64,000 nucleotides of DNA from Macrococcus armenti (GCF_020097135.1 NZ_CP083608.1:2108001-2172000); one strand, 5' to 3'. Numbered from the stretch's first letter, positions 25,022 through 38,103 are shown. Numbers and translations: made by a program. Notes: a model not told the origin generated them from the letters alone.

Positions 25022-26180
25022 CTTGTTCACCTGCCAATACTTTAAGTCCTTCTGCAATTGTCATATGCTGTTTGTTAACCAAATCATATAATTTTAAGTA
25101 CAAATCTGCAAAAATTTTCTCTTGTTTAATTTCTTTTTCCTCTTTGCCTTCTGCCTGCTTCGCTTTTTTCCACACATCGTTCAAATCTTCAATATTATTC
25201 ACTTCCACGCCTTCTCCGAATATGTGCGGATGACGTCTAATCATTTTATCTGTAATTACGCTAACCACTTCACGTGCATCGAACATCATCGACTTCTTGC
25301 CGATTGCACTATGAAATACGACTTGAAGCAGTATATCTCCTAACTCTTCAATCATGTTATCAATATCATCATTATCAATCGCTTCAAATAATTCGTATGT
25401 TTCCTCTAATAAATATCGTTTTAAGCTTTCATGGGTCTGGGCTTTATCGAAAGGACACCCATCTTCTGCTACTAAAGTATCCATAACCTGCATTAAATAT
25501 TCGAATTCACCAGAAAGGTTTTCATCTGATAATGCCGGCACAAATAGTGATGTCAAATTTGAAAGTTCGAACTCATGGTCGATTTCATATAACGGACACC
25601 AACGTACTACAGAACCTTCACCACGCGCGCCCGTCACAATTGCAACTTGATGTTCATCAGGATACTTTTCCATTAGTGTCACTTTAACATCTCCAGCAAT
25701 CATCTGATCATACACTTGCGTAATAATCAGTGCACTTCGCACATTAATCATATCGCTTTGAAGCATCGTACCATCCAGCATTTGAAATCCATTATTCGGA
25801 TCATATGCTACAGCATGAAACATATCATCTATAAAGCTTTTTCCACCGATTACCTCTACTTGAATCGATGCATCGTCGAGCAGTAATTCTGTCGTTGATT
25901 CTGCAACCATAGGATGACCAGGTACAGCATAGACGATATCCCCTTGCTGCGCTTTATCTTTTAACGTTGATACAATTTCTCGATATACATCTTCAAATCG
26001 ATCGTGACGTTCATAAATGTGGTCAAAACTAATCCATTTAATATCTTCCAAATCTTCTACAACTGGATGATCAATCGTTCTCACATACACGACATCTGAT
26101 TTATTTAAAAATCGATATATTCCAAACGGCAGTTCATCGAGACCATAGTTACCTAAACCTACTACTGTTATTTTCCCCAT
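25008..26180 (-). CDS. yabN: Tetrapyrrole methylase-like / MazG pyrophosphohydrolase fusion (YabN)
   Basis: A two-domain protein of 390 residues. Residues ~1-200 are a tetrapyrrole (corrin/porphyrin) methylase-like domain with GLGNYGLDELPFGIYRFL at the start and VPGHPMVAEST near 87-97. Residues ~220-385 are a MazG NTP pyrophosphohydrolase with CPFDKAQTHESLKRYLLEE and the metal-binding ExxE...EELGD pattern (YELFEA, IEELGDILLQ). MazG domains remove abnormal NTPs; the methylase-like half has no known substrate. The fusion is the usual form in Bacillus. It sits 4 bases after the flippase gene. Confidence 0.92.
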   Translation of the reverse strand: MGKITVVGLGNYGLDELPFGIYRFLNKSDVVYVRTIDHPVVEDLEDIKWISFDHIYERHDRFEDVYREIVSTLKDKAQQGDIVYAVPGHPMVAESTTELLLDDASIQVEVIGGKSFIDDMFHAVAYDPNNGFQMLDGTMLQSDMINVRSALIITQVYDQMIAGDVKVTLMEKYPDEHQVAIVTGARGEGSVVRWCPLYEIDHEFELSNLTSLFVPALSDENLSGEFEYLMQVMDTLVAEDGCPFDKAQTHESLKRYLLEETYELFEAIDNDDIDNMIEELGDILLQVVFHSAIGKKSMMFDAREVVSVITDKMIRRHPHIFGEGVEVNNIEDLNDVWKKAKQAEGKEEKEIKQEKIFADLYLKLYDLVNKQHMTIAEGLKVLAGEQDETR

Positions 26181-26184
26181 GTAA

Positions 26185-27693
26185 TCACTCTTTCATAAAT
26201 TTTATCATGACATTCCCAAATGGTAAGTGATGCCACTCATCAATACTAATAATTTTCCACTTTATCATAGCATATAAAACGATTATTAAACCGATCACGA
26301 TGCCAATAAGAGATACGCCCATCGCCTGCATTCTGGAATCAAATGGTATTAATAGCACACATTGAATTAAAACACTCATTACGATTAATGTGCCAATCCA
26401 TCGAACTAGAAACGTGTTTAAACTTAAATCATACAGTGCTTTTACATTTATATATAAAATTGCAGCATACATAAAGAGTCCGGCAACCGTTGCTATAGAT
26501 GCACCAACAATATTAAACTGCTGCACCATTATAACGTTAAGTATTAATTTCATCATCACACCTATTGCAACAGCTGCAACTTGTACTTTATAAGCATTAA
26601 ATATTTGAAGCATCGCCGTAAACATAATGATCAATGACACAAATATGACGGAAATCATATAAATCGCAAGTGCCTCGTAACCATTAACAGTCTTAAATAA
26701 AAATAAATTGAGTGGGCGAATCAAATTCATTAAGCCGACTGCCGCTGCACTACTGAAAATAATCGTAATTTTTAAAGCACTACTCGCATATGACTGCATA
26801 TTTTTAATGTCATCGTCATGTTTACACTTAGCAAGAACAGGTATTAGCACTAACGAAAACGATGTCGTAACAATTAATCCTACTTGTATCAATGAACTGC
26901 CACGGTCATATACACCTTTTAAATCTCGCGCATCATTTAATGACATCACTTGCTTAAGTTGGTTAATAATCGTAAAACTATCTACAAGCTGCCATATAAT
27001 AAGCACTAAATAACTTAAACTGTAGAAGAAAATAAGCGTGATAAATTGTCTGTAATGTGACCCTTCTTCACTTATATTCGTTTCATTATCCGTAATTCGA
27101 ATACCTTTATACTTTAAATAAACAAACGCACCACTCAGTCCTAAAAATGAGCCCAGTATGCTGATGACACCACTATCGTAAACAGTTAGGTCAATATTTA
27201 CGTATAACAGTATTGCAATCAGAATCGTACCTACTCTTATAACTTGATCAATGACCTGACTAATTGCAATTTGCTCCATCATATGTCGTTTCTGAAGTAT
27301 GCCCCGCGCGAGCGACACGAACGGAAACGGCAATAACACGAGCGCTGATACTTTTAACATTCCAGATAATGCTCTATCCCCCATCATTTGCGCAATCTGC
27401 TCACTGCACAATGCAGTCAATATAACAAGTGACACACTTATAACAAAAAGCCATACATGGAGTTGTTTCATAAATGTATTACTGTACCTTGACTGGCTTA
27501 CGACTGAAGGAATCGCATTGAGCGATAATACTGATACGATTGCAATAATCGGATAAACTTGCTGATACGCATACAACCCCGCATCACCTAATATATTCTG
27601 ATATGGCACGCGATATATCGCACTCAGCACTTTAACGAGCAACATCGTAAACGTTAATATAATCACACTGTTGAATACCGGTTTACTCTCCAT
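26185..27693 (-). CDS. Polysaccharide biosynthesis/flippase family membrane protein (SpoVB/MurJ-like)
   Basis: A 502-residue integral membrane protein with about 14 hydrophobic segments, of the MOP (MATE/Wzx/MurJ) exporter superfamily. The N terminus ([23 protein letters not shown]) is typical of the SpoVB/YabM group, related to Amj/MurJ lipid II flippases. Likely role: transport of a lipid-linked envelope precursor; the substrate cannot be told. Its start overlaps the mfd stop by 11 bases. The order mfd-flippase-yabN is shared with Bacillus and Staphylococcus. Confidence 0.85.
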   Translation of the reverse strand: MESKPVFNSVIILTFTMLLVKVLSAIYRVPYQNILGDAGLYAYQQVYPIIAIVSVLSLNAIPSVVSQSRYSNTFMKQLHVWLFVISVSLVILTALCSEQIAQMMGDRALSGMLKVSALVLLPFPFVSLARGILQKRHMMEQIAISQVIDQVIRVGTILIAILLYVNIDLTVYDSGVISILGSFLGLSGAFVYLKYKGIRITDNETNISEEGSHYRQFITLIFFYSLSYLVLIIWQLVDSFTIINQLKQVMSLNDARDLKGVYDRGSSLIQVGLIVTTSFSLVLIPVLAKCKHDDDIKNMQSYASSALKITIIFSSAAAVGLMNLIRPLNLFLFKTVNGYEALAIYMISVIFVSLIIMFTAMLQIFNAYKVQVAAVAIGVMMKLILNVIMVQQFNIVGASIATVAGLFMYAAILYINVKALYDLSLNTFLVRWIGTLIVMSVLIQCVLLIPFDSRMQAMGVSLIGIVIGLIIVLYAMIKWKIISIDEWHHLPFGNVMIKFMKE

Positions 27694-30600
27694 CCATCAT
27701 TATTCCTTCCTGAATGCACTGCGATAGTTGAACGAGTGACAATAACCAGTTTGCATTTTTCTTTAATATAAAAGTGATTTTATTGTTCTTAAATTCTATC
27801 TTCAAATCTCGACCAAAGCTTTCTGTAGCTTTAAAAAGTCGTTCTCCGTTAATACGTGACGTTGTCGCTTCAGATGATTCAAGTTCAATTGTTTTCCCAA
27901 TATCTTTAACTTGGATAATACCAAAATTCAATGCATTAACTTTAATCTCAACAATTTTCATCAAGTGATCAACCGCTTCTGGATATTCACCAAATCGATC
28001 CGTCATTTCATCCTGTACATCAATTAATTCCTGCTCTGTCGTTACGCTGCGAAGCTTTTTATAAAATTCTATCTTCGCCTGCTCTTCTCTAATATATTCA
28101 GCTGGAATATATGCATCGATTTCCACATCAATCTCAAGTTGTGGTACGATTGTTTCCTCTTTAATGCCACGTTTTTCATTCACTGCTTGCTGTAACATTT
28201 CTGAGTATAGATCATATCCGACAGAGTCAATAAATCCATGCTGCTGTTTACCGAGTAAGTTACCTGCACCACGAATATTTAAATCCCGCATTGCAATCTT
28301 AAATCCCGATCCAAGCTCTGTAAATTCTTTAATCGCCTGTAAACGTTGCTCCGCTACTTCTGTGAGCACTTTATTTGGTGCATGCAGGAAATACGCATAA
28401 CTAATTCGATTGCTTCTGCCGACACGACCACGAAGTTGATACAACTGACTGAGCCCGAATCGATCGGCATCTTCTATAATTAATGTATTCGCGTTCGGGA
28501 CATCAACACCTGTTTCAATAATTGTTGTTGTCACTAATATATCGTACTCACCATTAATGAATCCGAGCATTGTTTCTTCAAGTTCACGTTCAGACATCTG
28601 CCCATGCGCAACTGCAATACGCGCATCCGGCATCATCATCTCAAGCTGCTCTGCCTTTTGATAAATTGTCGCAACGCGGTTGTAGAGGTAGAATACTTGC
28701 CCATTTCTTGATAACTCACGTTCCATTGCTTCTTTTATGAAGTTATGCTGATACTCAAGTACGTATGTTTGCACAGGAAATCTATTTTCTGGTGGCGTTT
28801 CTATAACAGATAAATCTCTTACACCAAGCAGACTCATATGCAATGTTCTTGGAATTGGCGTAGCCGTTAGCGTCAATACATCTACATTTGTTTTTAACGC
28901 TTTTATCTTTTCCTTATGCGTTACGCCGAAACGTTGTTCTTCATCCACAATTAATAACCCTAAATCTTTATATTCAATATCTTTCCCAAGTAACTTATGC
29001 GTTCCTACAACAATATCGACAAATCCGGACTTTAGCCCCTTCTTCGTTTCATTAATCTCTTTTGTCGTTCTGAATCGACTCATCATCTGAATTTCTACAG
29101 GGTAATCCTGCATACGTTCCATTATCGTTTCATAGTGCTGCTGTGCTAATATCGTTGTCGGTACTAGAAATGCTACTTGCTTACCATCCATTACCGCTTT
29201 AAACGCTGCTCGAACAGCAACTTCCGTCTTACCGTAACCAACATCTCCACATAACAGACGGTCCATCGGCTTTCGTTTTTCCATGTCAGCTTTTATTTCA
29301 ACGAGACTCTGTTTCTGATCATCAGTCGGTTCATAAGGGAAGTCCATTTCAAAGTTTTCCTGTTCTTCTGTATCAGGACCAAACTGATAACCTTCAACAC
29401 GCTCACGTTCCTGATACAGTTTCAGCAATTCTTCTGCGATATCTTCTACATTCTTCTGAACGCGCGCCTTCGTTTTCTTCCATTCAGTTCCACCAAGTTT
29501 ATTAAGCTTTGGATCCTTGTCTTCAGAGCCAACAAACTTCTGTACTTGATCCATCTGATCTACGGGTACAAATAGCTGATCTGTCCCTTTGTACTGAATT
29601 TTAATGTAGTCTTTATGCATCTTATTGACAAGCAGTGTCTCTACACCTAAATAACGTCCGACACCATGATGCGTATGTACAACATAATCGCCTATATTAA
29701 GCTCCTGGTATGACTTAATCTTTTCTGCATTCGATAGCTTCTTCTGTGTACGTTTCGGTTTTTCCTTACGTAGTTTAAAAAGCTCTCTCTCTGTAATGAT
29801 GACGAGCTTCATATAAGGGAGTTCCAGACCTTCTGAAAGATCACCTTTCGCGATGATAGATATCCCTGGCTTACTCTCTTCTGCACGGAATGTTACAGGA
29901 AGCTTCATGTCGGTTAACATCGTCTTAATTTTTTCTTTTCTTGTATCATTCGTTGCCAATACGACAATATTAAAATCATTTTTGCGATAGCGTTCGAATT
30001 CTGAAAGCATCAAATCATATTGACCATAAAATTGCTGAACAGGTTTACAGGAGAACTTAAATATTTCTTCCAGCTGTACAGACATACTCGCTGTGAATAG
30101 CGTAAAGTATGCAACTTTATGATGATGCGTTAATTGATTTAAACACCCTTCTTTCACGAATGTCTGACCAACAAACCCGCGTCCGGACTCGATAAGCGAT
30201 TCCATAAATTCGCTGTTTTCACGGATTGTCGCGTCTTTTGCTTCAACTACGCGATTATACTCATCTATAATTATAATTGCGTCTTCCTTTAAATAATCTA
30301 CAATTGTCGTCTCTATAGGATACGCAAACTTAACCATGCGACGCAGCACATTATGATTGAGTAATTCTGTCATATTTAATTTAATTGTTTCATACGTTTC
30401 TCTTAAATCGTCACGTACATTCGTTTTGATTTTAGTACGCGTCGCTTCAAATGCATCATTTAAATTAAGCGCCATCAAATCAATATCTTCTTTCGAGAAA
30501 ATAAATTCACTTGCGGTGCTTAATTCGACGTGTTCAATATTATGAAGTGACCTCTGACTATCAGCATCAAATGCGCGAATTGCATCGACTTCGGTATCAA

Positions 30601-31180
30601 ACAACTCTATACGCACCGGCTCACCAATCATTGGATATACATCAATCAAACCGCCACGAACAGAAAACTCACCGAGCGTTGTAACACGTTCTCGTTTTTG
30701 ATATCCCATATCGATAAGTTGTTGCTGTAATTCAATTAAATCTATATCCATACCTAATTTAATATCAATATGATACTTTAAAAAAGTTTCCTTCTGACTA
30801 ATCAGTTTTTCTAAACCATTCACCGGAATGAGAAATAACCCATTCTGGCCTTTCGCCAAATGGGTAAGCGTTCTAATTCTCTCCTGCATTAAATCCGGGC
30901 TTTTAGTTGAGAACTCCTCAATCATAATATCCTGAACCGGAAACTTAAATACTGCATCTTCATCAACGAGCTGTACTAAATCTCTTTCTAACTTTTCAGC
31001 CTGATATAAGTTGCTCATAACAATAACCATCTGCTTTTGATGATATTTGTAACTTTCAGCAATCATAACTGCTTTAGCTGAAGAATTTAAACCTGTTATC
31101 AATACATCTTTTTTGCCAAGCGCCTTATTATATTCCTGAAATCGTTCATCTCTATAAATAAATTGATCCAGTATTTGCAT
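27683..31180 (-). CDS. mfd: Transcription-repair coupling factor Mfd
   Basis: Mfd removes RNA polymerase stalled at DNA damage and recruits UvrA. It has 1165 residues, the normal size. UvrB-like N-terminal modules (about 1-330) come first, then the RNA-polymerase interaction domain ([20 protein letters not shown] near 490). The RecG-like translocase follows with Walker [10 protein letters not shown] near 642-650, DEEQ box near 747 and the TRG motif downstream, and the C-terminal D7 domain ([15 protein letters not shown]). It overlaps pth by one base (TAATG). Confidence 0.97.
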   Translation of the reverse strand: MQILDQFIYRDERFQEYNKALGKKDVLITGLNSSAKAVMIAESYKYHQKQMVIVMSNLYQAEKLERDLVQLVDEDAVFKFPVQDIMIEEFSTKSPDLMQERIRTLTHLAKGQNGLFLIPVNGLEKLISQKETFLKYHIDIKLGMDIDLIELQQQLIDMGYQKRERVTTLGEFSVRGGLIDVYPMIGEPVRIELFDTEVDAIRAFDADSQRSLHNIEHVELSTASEFIFSKEDIDLMALNLNDAFEATRTKIKTNVRDDLRETYETIKLNMTELLNHNVLRRMVKFAYPIETTIVDYLKEDAIIIIDEYNRVVEAKDATIRENSEFMESLIESGRGFVGQTFVKEGCLNQLTHHHKVAYFTLFTASMSVQLEEIFKFSCKPVQQFYGQYDLMLSEFERYRKNDFNIVVLATNDTRKEKIKTMLTDMKLPVTFRAEESKPGISIIAKGDLSEGLELPYMKLVIITERELFKLRKEKPKRTQKKLSNAEKIKSYQELNIGDYVVHTHHGVGRYLGVETLLVNKMHKDYIKIQYKGTDQLFVPVDQMDQVQKFVGSEDKDPKLNKLGGTEWKKTKARVQKNVEDIAEELLKLYQERERVEGYQFGPDTEEQENFEMDFPYEPTDDQKQSLVEIKADMEKRKPMDRLLCGDVGYGKTEVAVRAAFKAVMDGKQVAFLVPTTILAQQHYETIMERMQDYPVEIQMMSRFRTTKEINETKKGLKSGFVDIVVGTHKLLGKDIEYKDLGLLIVDEEQRFGVTHKEKIKALKTNVDVLTLTATPIPRTLHMSLLGVRDLSVIETPPENRFPVQTYVLEYQHNFIKEAMERELSRNGQVFYLYNRVATIYQKAEQLEMMMPDARIAVAHGQMSERELEETMLGFINGEYDILVTTTIIETGVDVPNANTLIIEDADRFGLSQLYQLRGRVGRSNRISYAYFLHAPNKVLTEVAEQRLQAIKEFTELGSGFKIAMRDLNIRGAGNLLGKQQHGFIDSVGYDLYSEMLQQAVNEKRGIKEETIVPQLEIDVEIDAYIPAEYIREEQAKIEFYKKLRSVTTEQELIDVQDEMTDRFGEYPEAVDHLMKIVEIKVNALNFGIIQVKDIGKTIELESSEATTSRINGERLFKATESFGRDLKIEFKNNKITFILKKNANWLLSLVQLSQCIQEGIMMDGE

Positions 31181-31749
31181 TATACATCACCGTTATACTT
31201 GTTCATTACATTTTCAAACTTTTCGCCTTTAATAAACGCTTCTAACGCTTCAATTGTGTGATCGATTACTTTTTCCATCGTAATCATCTCATCATCACTA
31301 AATTTTTGTAATACATAATCGACAACTGGCTTACGACCTTCCGGGCGACCGATACCTAGTCTGATGCGTTTAAATTCCTGCGTACCTAAATGCTGAATCA
31401 TTGAACGCATTCCATTTTGTCCACCGGCAGAACCTTTTTGACGAATACGAATGCGCCCTTGCGGCATATCTAAATCATCATAAAGTACTACTAGATCTTC
31501 GACTGAAACTTTATAATAATCCATTAATGGACGCACTGCTTCTCCAGACAAATTCATGTATGTCATAGGTTCAATGAACAGTACTTTCTCGCCATGAATA
31601 TTCGCCACTGTATAATTCCCTTTAAACTTCTGTTTATCTAAATCGATATTATATTTATCTAAAAATGCATCTACTACCATAAAACCAACGTTATGGCGTG
31701 TTTGCTCATATTTCTTACCTATATTACCTAGACCAACAATACACTTCAT
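31180..31749 (-). CDS. pth: Peptidyl-tRNA hydrolase
   Basis: Pth recycles tRNA from prematurely released peptidyl-tRNA. The 189-residue protein begins [20 protein letters not shown], which contains the catalytic histidine in TRHNVGF (His19), and has the conserved [12 protein letters not shown] (about 61-72) and [13 protein letters not shown] segments. Placed between ctc and mfd, as in Bacillus. Confidence 0.96.
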   Translation of the reverse strand: MKCIVGLGNIGKKYEQTRHNVGFMVVDAFLDKYNIDLDKQKFKGNYTVANIHGEKVLFIEPMTYMNLSGEAVRPLMDYYKVSVEDLVVLYDDLDMPQGRIRIRQKGSAGGQNGMRSMIQHLGTQEFKRIRLGIGRPEGRKPVVDYVLQKFSDDEMITMEKVIDHTIEALEAFIKGEKFENVMNKYNGDV

Positions 31750-31821
31750 TTTCTTTTCCTCCGAATATCAATTACTACTATTATAGACAAATTGAATATA
31801 AATATCATTCAATAAATATGC

Positions 31822-31852
31822 AAAAAATTCCTGATGCGTGAGCATCAGGAAT
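31822..31852 (-). terminator. Terminator of ctc
   Basis: Minus strand ATTCCTGATGC-TCAC-GCATCAGGAAT followed by TTTTTTG. Confidence 0.92.
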
Positions 31853-31866
31853 CTTTACTTTAAATA

Positions 31867-32517
31867 TTATTCAGCTTTTTCTTCGCCTTCAGCTTCTTCT
31901 TTAACTTCTTCAGTAGCTTCTACTGCTTCACCTTCAGCATCTTCCACTTCTTCACCTTCAGCAGGTGCTACAGTCGGAGGTACTACAGAAACAATCGCCT
32001 CATCGTCTTCGTTGTTAATTGTATATGATTTGTTAGCTTTTAAATCACCAACTAAAATAGAGTCTCCAACATTTAATTCTGTTACATCTACTTCAATTGA
32101 TTCCGGAATTTCGTCTGGTGTTGCTGTAACCGATAATTGGAATAATGGTTGCTGAACAACGCCACCTTCTTTAGCACCTACAGCTTCACCTGTTAAGTTT
32201 ACAACAACATCTACTGTTAATTCTGATTTCATATTGATTGATAAGAAGTCAATATGTGTAATTTGGTTTTTAATTGGGTCAATTTGGTAATCTGATACCA
32301 TAACTTTGATTGTTTTTGATCCTACACCTAACTCGATAATACCATTACGCCCTACTTCACGGATAACTTTAATAAATTCTGGCTCATCAACTTTAACTGA
32401 AGTATTGTTTGCACCGAATCCATAAACTACTGCCGGAATTTTACCTTCGTTTCTGATTTTGTTTAATGAACCTTTCGTTTGTTTACCTTGTCTAATAATT
32501 GCTTTTAATGAAGTCAT
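31867..32517 (-). CDS. ctc: Ribosomal protein bL25 / general stress protein Ctc
   Basis: Ctc is a 5S-rRNA-binding ribosomal protein of the long (TL5) form. The N-terminal ~95 residues are the L25 domain ([34 protein letters not shown]), then a C-terminal beta domain, and a strongly acidic Ala/Glu tail of about 35 residues. ATG at MTSLKAII is chosen (GGAGAAAT upstream); an in-frame upstream start has no ribosome site. 216 residues. A sigma-B-type promoter ~100 bases upstream fits the known general-stress control of ctc in Bacillus. Confidence 0.94.
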   Translation of the reverse strand: MTSLKAIIRQGKQTKGSLNKIRNEGKIPAVVYGFGANNTSVKVDEPEFIKVIREVGRNGIIELGVGSKTIKVMVSDYQIDPIKNQITHIDFLSINMKSELTVDVVVNLTGEAVGAKEGGVVQQPLFQLSVTATPDEIPESIEVDVTELNVGDSILVGDLKANKSYTINNEDDEAIVSVVPPTVAPAEGEEVEDAEGEAVEATEEVKEEAEGEEKAE

Positions 32518-32619
32518 TATAATTTCTCCTTTTTTTGCGCCTATTGCGCTCCTACGCTCACCCATCAGTTGTGTTAACCTGCTTGTAAAGCGTTTATTTT
32601 GTATGTCTATGTTTTATAT

Positions 32620-32644
32620 ATACCCCGCAAAAATTGTTATAAAC
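32620..32644 (-). promoter_or_regulatory. Sigma-B-type promoter of ctc
   Basis: Minus strand GTTTAT (32639-32644), 13 bases, GGGTAT (32620-32625) matches the Firmicutes sigma-B consensus GTTTaa-N12-14-GGGtAt. It lies after the prs terminator and ~100 bases before ctc. ctc is a classical sigma-B gene in B. subtilis. Confidence 0.82.
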
Positions 32645-32653
32645 ATAAAATAT

Positions 32654-32694
32654 AAAAAAAGTTAAAGTGCAGACCATTGCCTGCACTTTAACTT
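32654..32694 (-). terminator. Terminator of prs
   Basis: Minus strand AAGTTAAAGTGCAG pairs perfectly with CTGCACTTTAACTT, followed by TTTTTTAT, directly after the prs stop. Confidence 0.93.
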
Positions 32695-32695
32695 A

Positions 32696-33661
32696 TTAAT
32701 CGAATAATATACTTACTGACTCCTGCTCATATACACGAACAATTGCCTGCGCTAATAATTCACCTACTGAAAGTTGTTTAATTTTAGTCGGTTTGTTTTC
32801 TTCAGGTAATAAAATTGAATTCGTTACAACGAGTTCTTTAATCGCTGAATCTGTAATACGTTGGTATGCTGGGCCTGATAATACAGGGTGTGTACAGCAT
32901 GCATATACTTCTTTTGCACCTTTGTCAATTAACGCTTGTGCCGCTAATGTAATCGTACCTGCTGTATCAATAATATCATCGATAATAATCGCTGTTTTAC
33001 CATTAATATCACCAACGATATTCATAACTTCCGCTACATTCGGCTTCGGACGACGTTTATCAATAATTGCAATTGGTGCTTTTAGACGGTCCGCCATTTT
33101 ACGTGCACGTGTAACCCCACCATGGTCAGGTGATACAACTACGATAGAGTCTTTATCAATTTCTTCTTTTGCATCGAAGTAATCCGCAAGAATTGGCACT
33201 CCCATTAAGTGGTCAATCGGAATGTTGAAGAACCCTTGAATTTGAGGTGCGTGTAAATCAAGTGCGATAACGCGATCTGCACCCGCTTTTTCCATCATAT
33301 CTGCTACTAATTTCGCAGTAATCGGCTCACGACTTCTTGCTTTACGGTCTTGTCTTGCATAACCGTAATATGGCATAACGATATTAATCGTTTCTGCAGA
33401 TGCACGCTTTAATGCATCGATCATAATTAATAACTCCATTAAATGTTCGTTAACAGGGTTAGATGTTGGTTGTACGATAAATACATCACATCCACGAATA
33501 CTTTCTTCAATATTAATTTGCACTTCACCGTCACTGAAACGTTTAACGCTTGATTTCCCTAATGGAATCCCTACTACTTTAGCGATTTCTTCCGCTAATG
33601 GCTTATTACCGTTTAAAGAAAATATTTTTAAAGATGTGTTTTTGTATTCACTATTCATCAT
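32696..33661 (-). CDS. prs: Ribose-phosphate pyrophosphokinase (PRPP synthetase)
   Basis: Prs makes PRPP from ribose 5-phosphate and ATP, the shared precursor for purines, pyrimidines, His, Trp and NAD, and the substrate of Hpt and effector of PurR nearby. It has 321 residues. Visible: [15 protein letters not shown] near 107-121, [14 protein letters not shown] near 140-153, the flexible catalytic lysine region [10 protein letters not shown] near 190-199, and the PRPP-binding [12 protein letters not shown] near 225-236. It follows glmU by ~30 bases (the usual Firmicutes pair) and is closed by a strong terminator. Confidence 0.97.
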   Translation of the reverse strand: MMNSEYKNTSLKIFSLNGNKPLAEEIAKVVGIPLGKSSVKRFSDGEVQINIEESIRGCDVFIVQPTSNPVNEHLMELLIMIDALKRASAETINIVMPYYGYARQDRKARSREPITAKLVADMMEKAGADRVIALDLHAPQIQGFFNIPIDHLMGVPILADYFDAKEEIDKDSIVVVSPDHGGVTRARKMADRLKAPIAIIDKRRPKPNVAEVMNIVGDINGKTAIIIDDIIDTAGTITLAAQALIDKGAKEVYACCTHPVLSGPAYQRITDSAIKELVVTNSILLPEENKPTKIKQLSVGELLAQAIVRVYEQESVSILFD

Positions 33662-33692
33662 TTTTATTTGCCCCCATTTTGAAATATATCGT

Positions 33693-35108
<1,416 letters not shown>

Positions 35109-35184
35109 TCAGTCTATAATATTTTAACATAGTTTTTGTATCTATAGGACAATTTTCAAGACAACCCTCTAAACATATTGTATA

Positions 35185-35220
35185 CAAAAAGAGATCATGT
35201 GATGTGTTCACATGACCTCC
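35185..35220 (-). terminator. Terminator of the ridA-spoVG unit
   Basis: Minus strand GAGGTCATGTGA-ACACA-TCACATGATCTC followed by TTTTTG. Confidence 0.88.
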
Positions 35221-35229
35221 TAAAGATAA

Positions 35230-35550
35230 TTATTCACTTTGTTCGTTCGCTTCTTCAGTTTCTGATGCATCTGTATGATGTGCTGTAGGTTCTACAGCTT
35301 CGGTCTCATCATAAACTTTCATAACAGCATCCTGAATTTCCTGACGCATTTCACTATTAATCGGATGTGCGATATCACGGAATTCGCCATCAGAAGTGCG
35401 TTTACTCGGCATTGCTACAAACAATCCGTTATTCCCTTCGATTACACGAAGATCATGCACAACAAACACATCATCTAATGTAATAGATACTAATGCTTTC
35501 ATTCTACTATCTGTAATTAATTTTCTCATTCTTACATCTGTGACTTTCAT
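35230..35550 (-). CDS. spoVG: Regulatory RNA/DNA-binding protein SpoVG
   Basis: SpoVG is a small nucleic-acid-binding regulator. In Staphylococcus it is a sigma-B-dependent effector of capsule and virulence genes; in Bacillus it acts in septation. The conserved core is residues 1-85 ([40 protein letters not shown]). The ~20-residue tail is acidic and variable. 106 residues; GGGAGGC upstream. It follows ridA by 40 bases; together they are the yabJ-spoVG pair. I saw no separate promoter directly before it. Confidence 0.95.
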   Translation of the reverse strand: MKVTDVRMRKLITDSRMKALVSITLDDVFVVHDLRVIEGNNGLFVAMPSKRTSDGEFRDIAHPINSEMRQEIQDAVMKVYDETEAVEPTAHHTDASETEEANEQSE

Positions 35551-35590
35551 GCTGAATAGCCTCCCAAAATAAATGTAAGTTAATGATCAT

Positions 35591-35965
35591 TTATAATTTC
35601 AGGGCTACCGCTTCGATTTCAACCTTTACATCCTTTGGCAAGCGACTCACTTCAACACAACTTCTTGCAGGTAAATGCGTATGGAAATACTCTCCATAAA
35701 CTTCATTAATCAGCGGGAAATCATTCATGTCGCTAATAAAGATTGTCGTTTTAACAACACTATCTAAACTCGCGCCACTATCCTTTAATACTGCTGATAA
35801 GTTTTCAAGAACTTGTTTCGTTTGCGCTTGAACGTCGTCACTTACAAGCTCTCCTTGAAGCGTTAACGGAATCTGTCCACTCGTATAAACCATATTGTTT
35901 ACTACAACTGCATGACAGTATGGACCGATTGCTGCTGGTGCATTTTTAGAAATAACATTTTTCAT
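35591..35965 (-). CDS. ridA: RidA/YabJ-family enamine/imine deaminase
   Basis: RidA hydrolyses reactive 2-aminoacrylate and other enamines formed by PLP enzymes. The 124-residue protein has the family signature: [20 protein letters not shown] (11-30), the catalytic arginine in [12 protein letters not shown] near 99-110, and a conserved glutamate in VEIEAVAL. Its start overlaps the purR stop (TAATG), so the two are co-translated, as yabJ is with purR in Bacillus. Confidence 0.94.
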   Translation of the reverse strand: MKNVISKNAPAAIGPYCHAVVVNNMVYTSGQIPLTLQGELVSDDVQAQTKQVLENLSAVLKDSGASLDSVVKTTIFISDMNDFPLINEVYGEYFHTHLPARSCVEVSRLPKDVKVEIEAVALKL

Positions 35966-36807
35966 TACTCATTTCTCCCTACTTTAGAAAATTTGTCTAA
36001 GCAATTGCCTTCTTCAACTGTAAAAGATTGATTATACTCATCAACATCCGATAATTTCACCAAAGAGGTATAGTCCTGAATTAAACGATTCTTAACTTCT
36101 TTCGATTCTACAAGTACTGTTACCCCTTTTACGGTTGCTTTAAACTCATTCATCAAATTCATAACACCCGTTATAGAACCACCCGCTCGCATGAAATCAT
36201 CAACGATTAATACTTTCGATCCTTCCGGCAATGTACGTTTTGATAATACCATTGTCTCTATCTTACGTGAAGATCCTGAAACATAATTAATCGACACTGT
36301 AGACCCTTCAGTCACTTTATTATCCTTTCGAATAACAACGACCGGTAAATTCATAATGCCCGCTACTGCATTTGCCAGGGAAATTCCTTTTGTTGCTATC
36401 GTTACAACGGCGTCTATTTCCCTATTCATATACATCGTAGCTATCAGCTTTCCGACCTGGTTTAGTAATCTAGGGTTTCCTACAACATCGGACATAAATA
36501 AGTAACCACCTGGAAGCAGTCTTTCTTTTTCCTGAAGCATCGTACATAACGTTTTTATCAATCTTTCTGCTTCATCATAATACATACGATGTTTGAACAT
36601 GACGCCACCGCTTGCACCTGCTGTTGTCGTAATAATGCCAATTTCTTCTTTTTCAAATGTATCTTTAATTATTTGTACGTCTTCACTTATAGATGACTTT
36701 GCTTGTCCGAATTTTTCTACAAAATATGTTAACGGTACAAGTTCATTTGGATGACTGAGCAAATAACTCGTCATATATACGATACGCTCGCTCCTTTTAA
36801 ACTTCAT
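35965..36807 (-). CDS. purR: Purine operon repressor PurR
   Basis: PurR represses purine synthesis and transport genes when PRPP is low. The N-terminal winged helix covers residues 1-74 ([20 protein letters not shown]). The PRTase-like domain follows, with PRPP-binding [18 protein letters not shown] near 198-215, and it lacks catalytic features. 280 residues, as in Bacillus. AGAGGGG precedes the ATG. A possible PurBox upstream suggests autoregulation. Confidence 0.94.
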   Translation of the reverse strand: MKFKRSERIVYMTSYLLSHPNELVPLTYFVEKFGQAKSSISEDVQIIKDTFEKEEIGIITTTAGASGGVMFKHRMYYDEAERLIKTLCTMLQEKERLLPGGYLFMSDVVGNPRLLNQVGKLIATMYMNREIDAVVTIATKGISLANAVAGIMNLPVVVIRKDNKVTEGSTVSINYVSGSSRKIETMVLSKRTLPEGSKVLIVDDFMRAGGSITGVMNLMNEFKATVKGVTVLVESKEVKNRLIQDYTSLVKLSDVDEYNQSFTVEEGNCLDKFSKVGRNE

Positions 36808-36848
36808 AAAACCCCTCTTTTACGCATAATATACGTATAATATACCAC

Positions 36849-36863
36849 AAATGTTCGTGTTTT
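36849..36863 (-). promoter_or_regulatory. Possible PurBox upstream of purR
   Basis: Minus strand AAAACACGAACATTT contains the CGAAC core with A/T flanks as in the PurR box. Normal control regions carry two inverted boxes 16-17 bases apart; I found no clear second box. Confidence 0.35.
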
Positions 36864-36865
36864 AC

Positions 36866-37717
36866 CTACCCTAACATTCTTACCATATACACTTCTTTAC
36901 AGCAGCCTTTTAATGCATTTACAATTCCTTTTGCCTGTCTTTCTTTCGCTGCAAGGCCATATACAGTCGGACCACTACCACTCATCATCGCCGCATCCGC
37001 ACCTGCTTTCATCATCGTATCTTTCAGCATCTGAATAACCGGATGCATTTCAATCGTCACAGGCTCCAGACGATTTCCAAGCGACTGTATCATCTCCTGA
37101 TAGTCACCGGATTCAATTGCCGTTTTACAACGTGCATTATCGATGACGTCATGTGGCGCTGTTAAATCAAGCGCGCCATAAACTTCTTGAGTTGATACAC
37201 TAATTTCCGGTTTCGCTAATACAACCCAGCATGCCGGAGGTTTCGGTAAGTGCTCAAGCACTTCTCCACGCCCCTTACATAACGTTGTCTTACCATGGAC
37301 GCAAAACGGAATATCTGATCCAATTTCGCTGGACAGCTCTGCAAGTGTATCAAGTGATAATCCTAAATTAAAGAGTCTGTTCATCCCTCTAAATGTCGCT
37401 GCCGCATCGCTTGAACCTCCCGCAAGCCCTGCAGCTATCGGAATCGTTTTATCAAGCGTAATCGTTACACCTTGTTTTAAGTCATAGCGTTCCATCATTA
37501 ATTGTGCCGCTTTATATGCTAAGTTACGATGATCATTCGGTACGTAACGATGTTCAATTTTGAGTACTATTCTTTTGTCCTTGCGTTTCTCTAATGTTAG
37601 CCTGTCATACAAATCAACAGTTGTCATAATCATCTCAACTTCATGATAGCCATCACTTCTTTTAAACAGCGTATCAAGTGTTAAATTTATTTTTGCCGGT
37701 GCATTTTCATAAATCAT
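36866..37717 (-). CDS. ispE: 4-diphosphocytidyl-2-C-methyl-D-erythritol kinase (IspE family)
   Basis: A GHMP-superfamily kinase. In the MEP isoprenoid pathway IspE phosphorylates CDP-methylerythritol. It opens [20 protein letters not shown], has the ATP loop [12 protein letters not shown] at 95-106, and a C-terminal [12 protein letters not shown]. 284 residues from the ATG preceded by GCGAGG; a longer frame upstream lacks a site. Staphylococci use the mevalonate pathway and yet keep this gene, so the real substrate in this lineage may differ; I saw no other MEP gene here. Confidence 0.88.
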   Translation of the reverse strand: MIYENAPAKINLTLDTLFKRSDGYHEVEMIMTTVDLYDRLTLEKRKDKRIVLKIEHRYVPNDHRNLAYKAAQLMMERYDLKQGVTITLDKTIPIAAGLAGGSSDAAATFRGMNRLFNLGLSLDTLAELSSEIGSDIPFCVHGKTTLCKGRGEVLEHLPKPPACWVVLAKPEISVSTQEVYGALDLTAPHDVIDNARCKTAIESGDYQEMIQSLGNRLEPVTIEMHPVIQMLKDTMMKAGADAAMMSGSGPTVYGLAAKERQAKGIVNALKGCCKEVYMVRMLG

Positions 37718-37796
37718 ATCGTGTCCTCGCTCATTAATTAATAAAGCTATTTTATCACAATTCGATTTCAAAATTTAAAATATAAGAAAAGAAAAA

Positions 37797-37829
37797 TAAA
37801 AAACTGAGACGCATATTCGTCTCAGTTCT
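37797..37829 (-). terminator. Terminator of veg
   Basis: Minus strand AACTGAGACG-AATAT-GCGTCTCAGTT followed by TTTTATTTTTC. Confidence 0.92.
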
Positions 37830-37839
37830 TTATCGATGG

Positions 37840-38103
37840 TTATTGTACAAGAAATTCTTCTTGTTGATCATTTACAAATGTTACTTGTACGTTTTCTGTT
37901 AAAACGTCAGTGTATGTATAAGACACACGCTCAAAATTATGTTGCTCCTGGTCTAACTCGACCACGAAAACTGATGGATAAGTTTCTTTAAGCACGCCAC
38001 GGCGCTCAATTAACTTTTTACGTCCTCCATTAGCTCTTAGTACAATTCGATTACCTAACTGACAGTCAAGAATTTTTTTGATGTCTACTAATGTTTTTGG
38101 CAT
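37840..38103 (-). CDS. veg: Veg family protein
   Basis: An 87-residue protein of the Veg family ([40 protein letters not shown]), an SH3-like beta barrel. In B. subtilis, Veg is strongly expressed and stimulates biofilm matrix genes through SinR; its biochemical action is not settled. GCGAGGTGGG precedes the start. It is a single-gene unit between rsmA and ispE, as in Bacillus. Confidence 0.93.
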   Translation of the reverse strand: MPKTLVDIKKILDCQLGNRIVLRANGGRKKLIERRGVLKETYPSVFVVELDQEQHNFERVSYTYTDVLTENVQVTFVNDQQEEFLVQ

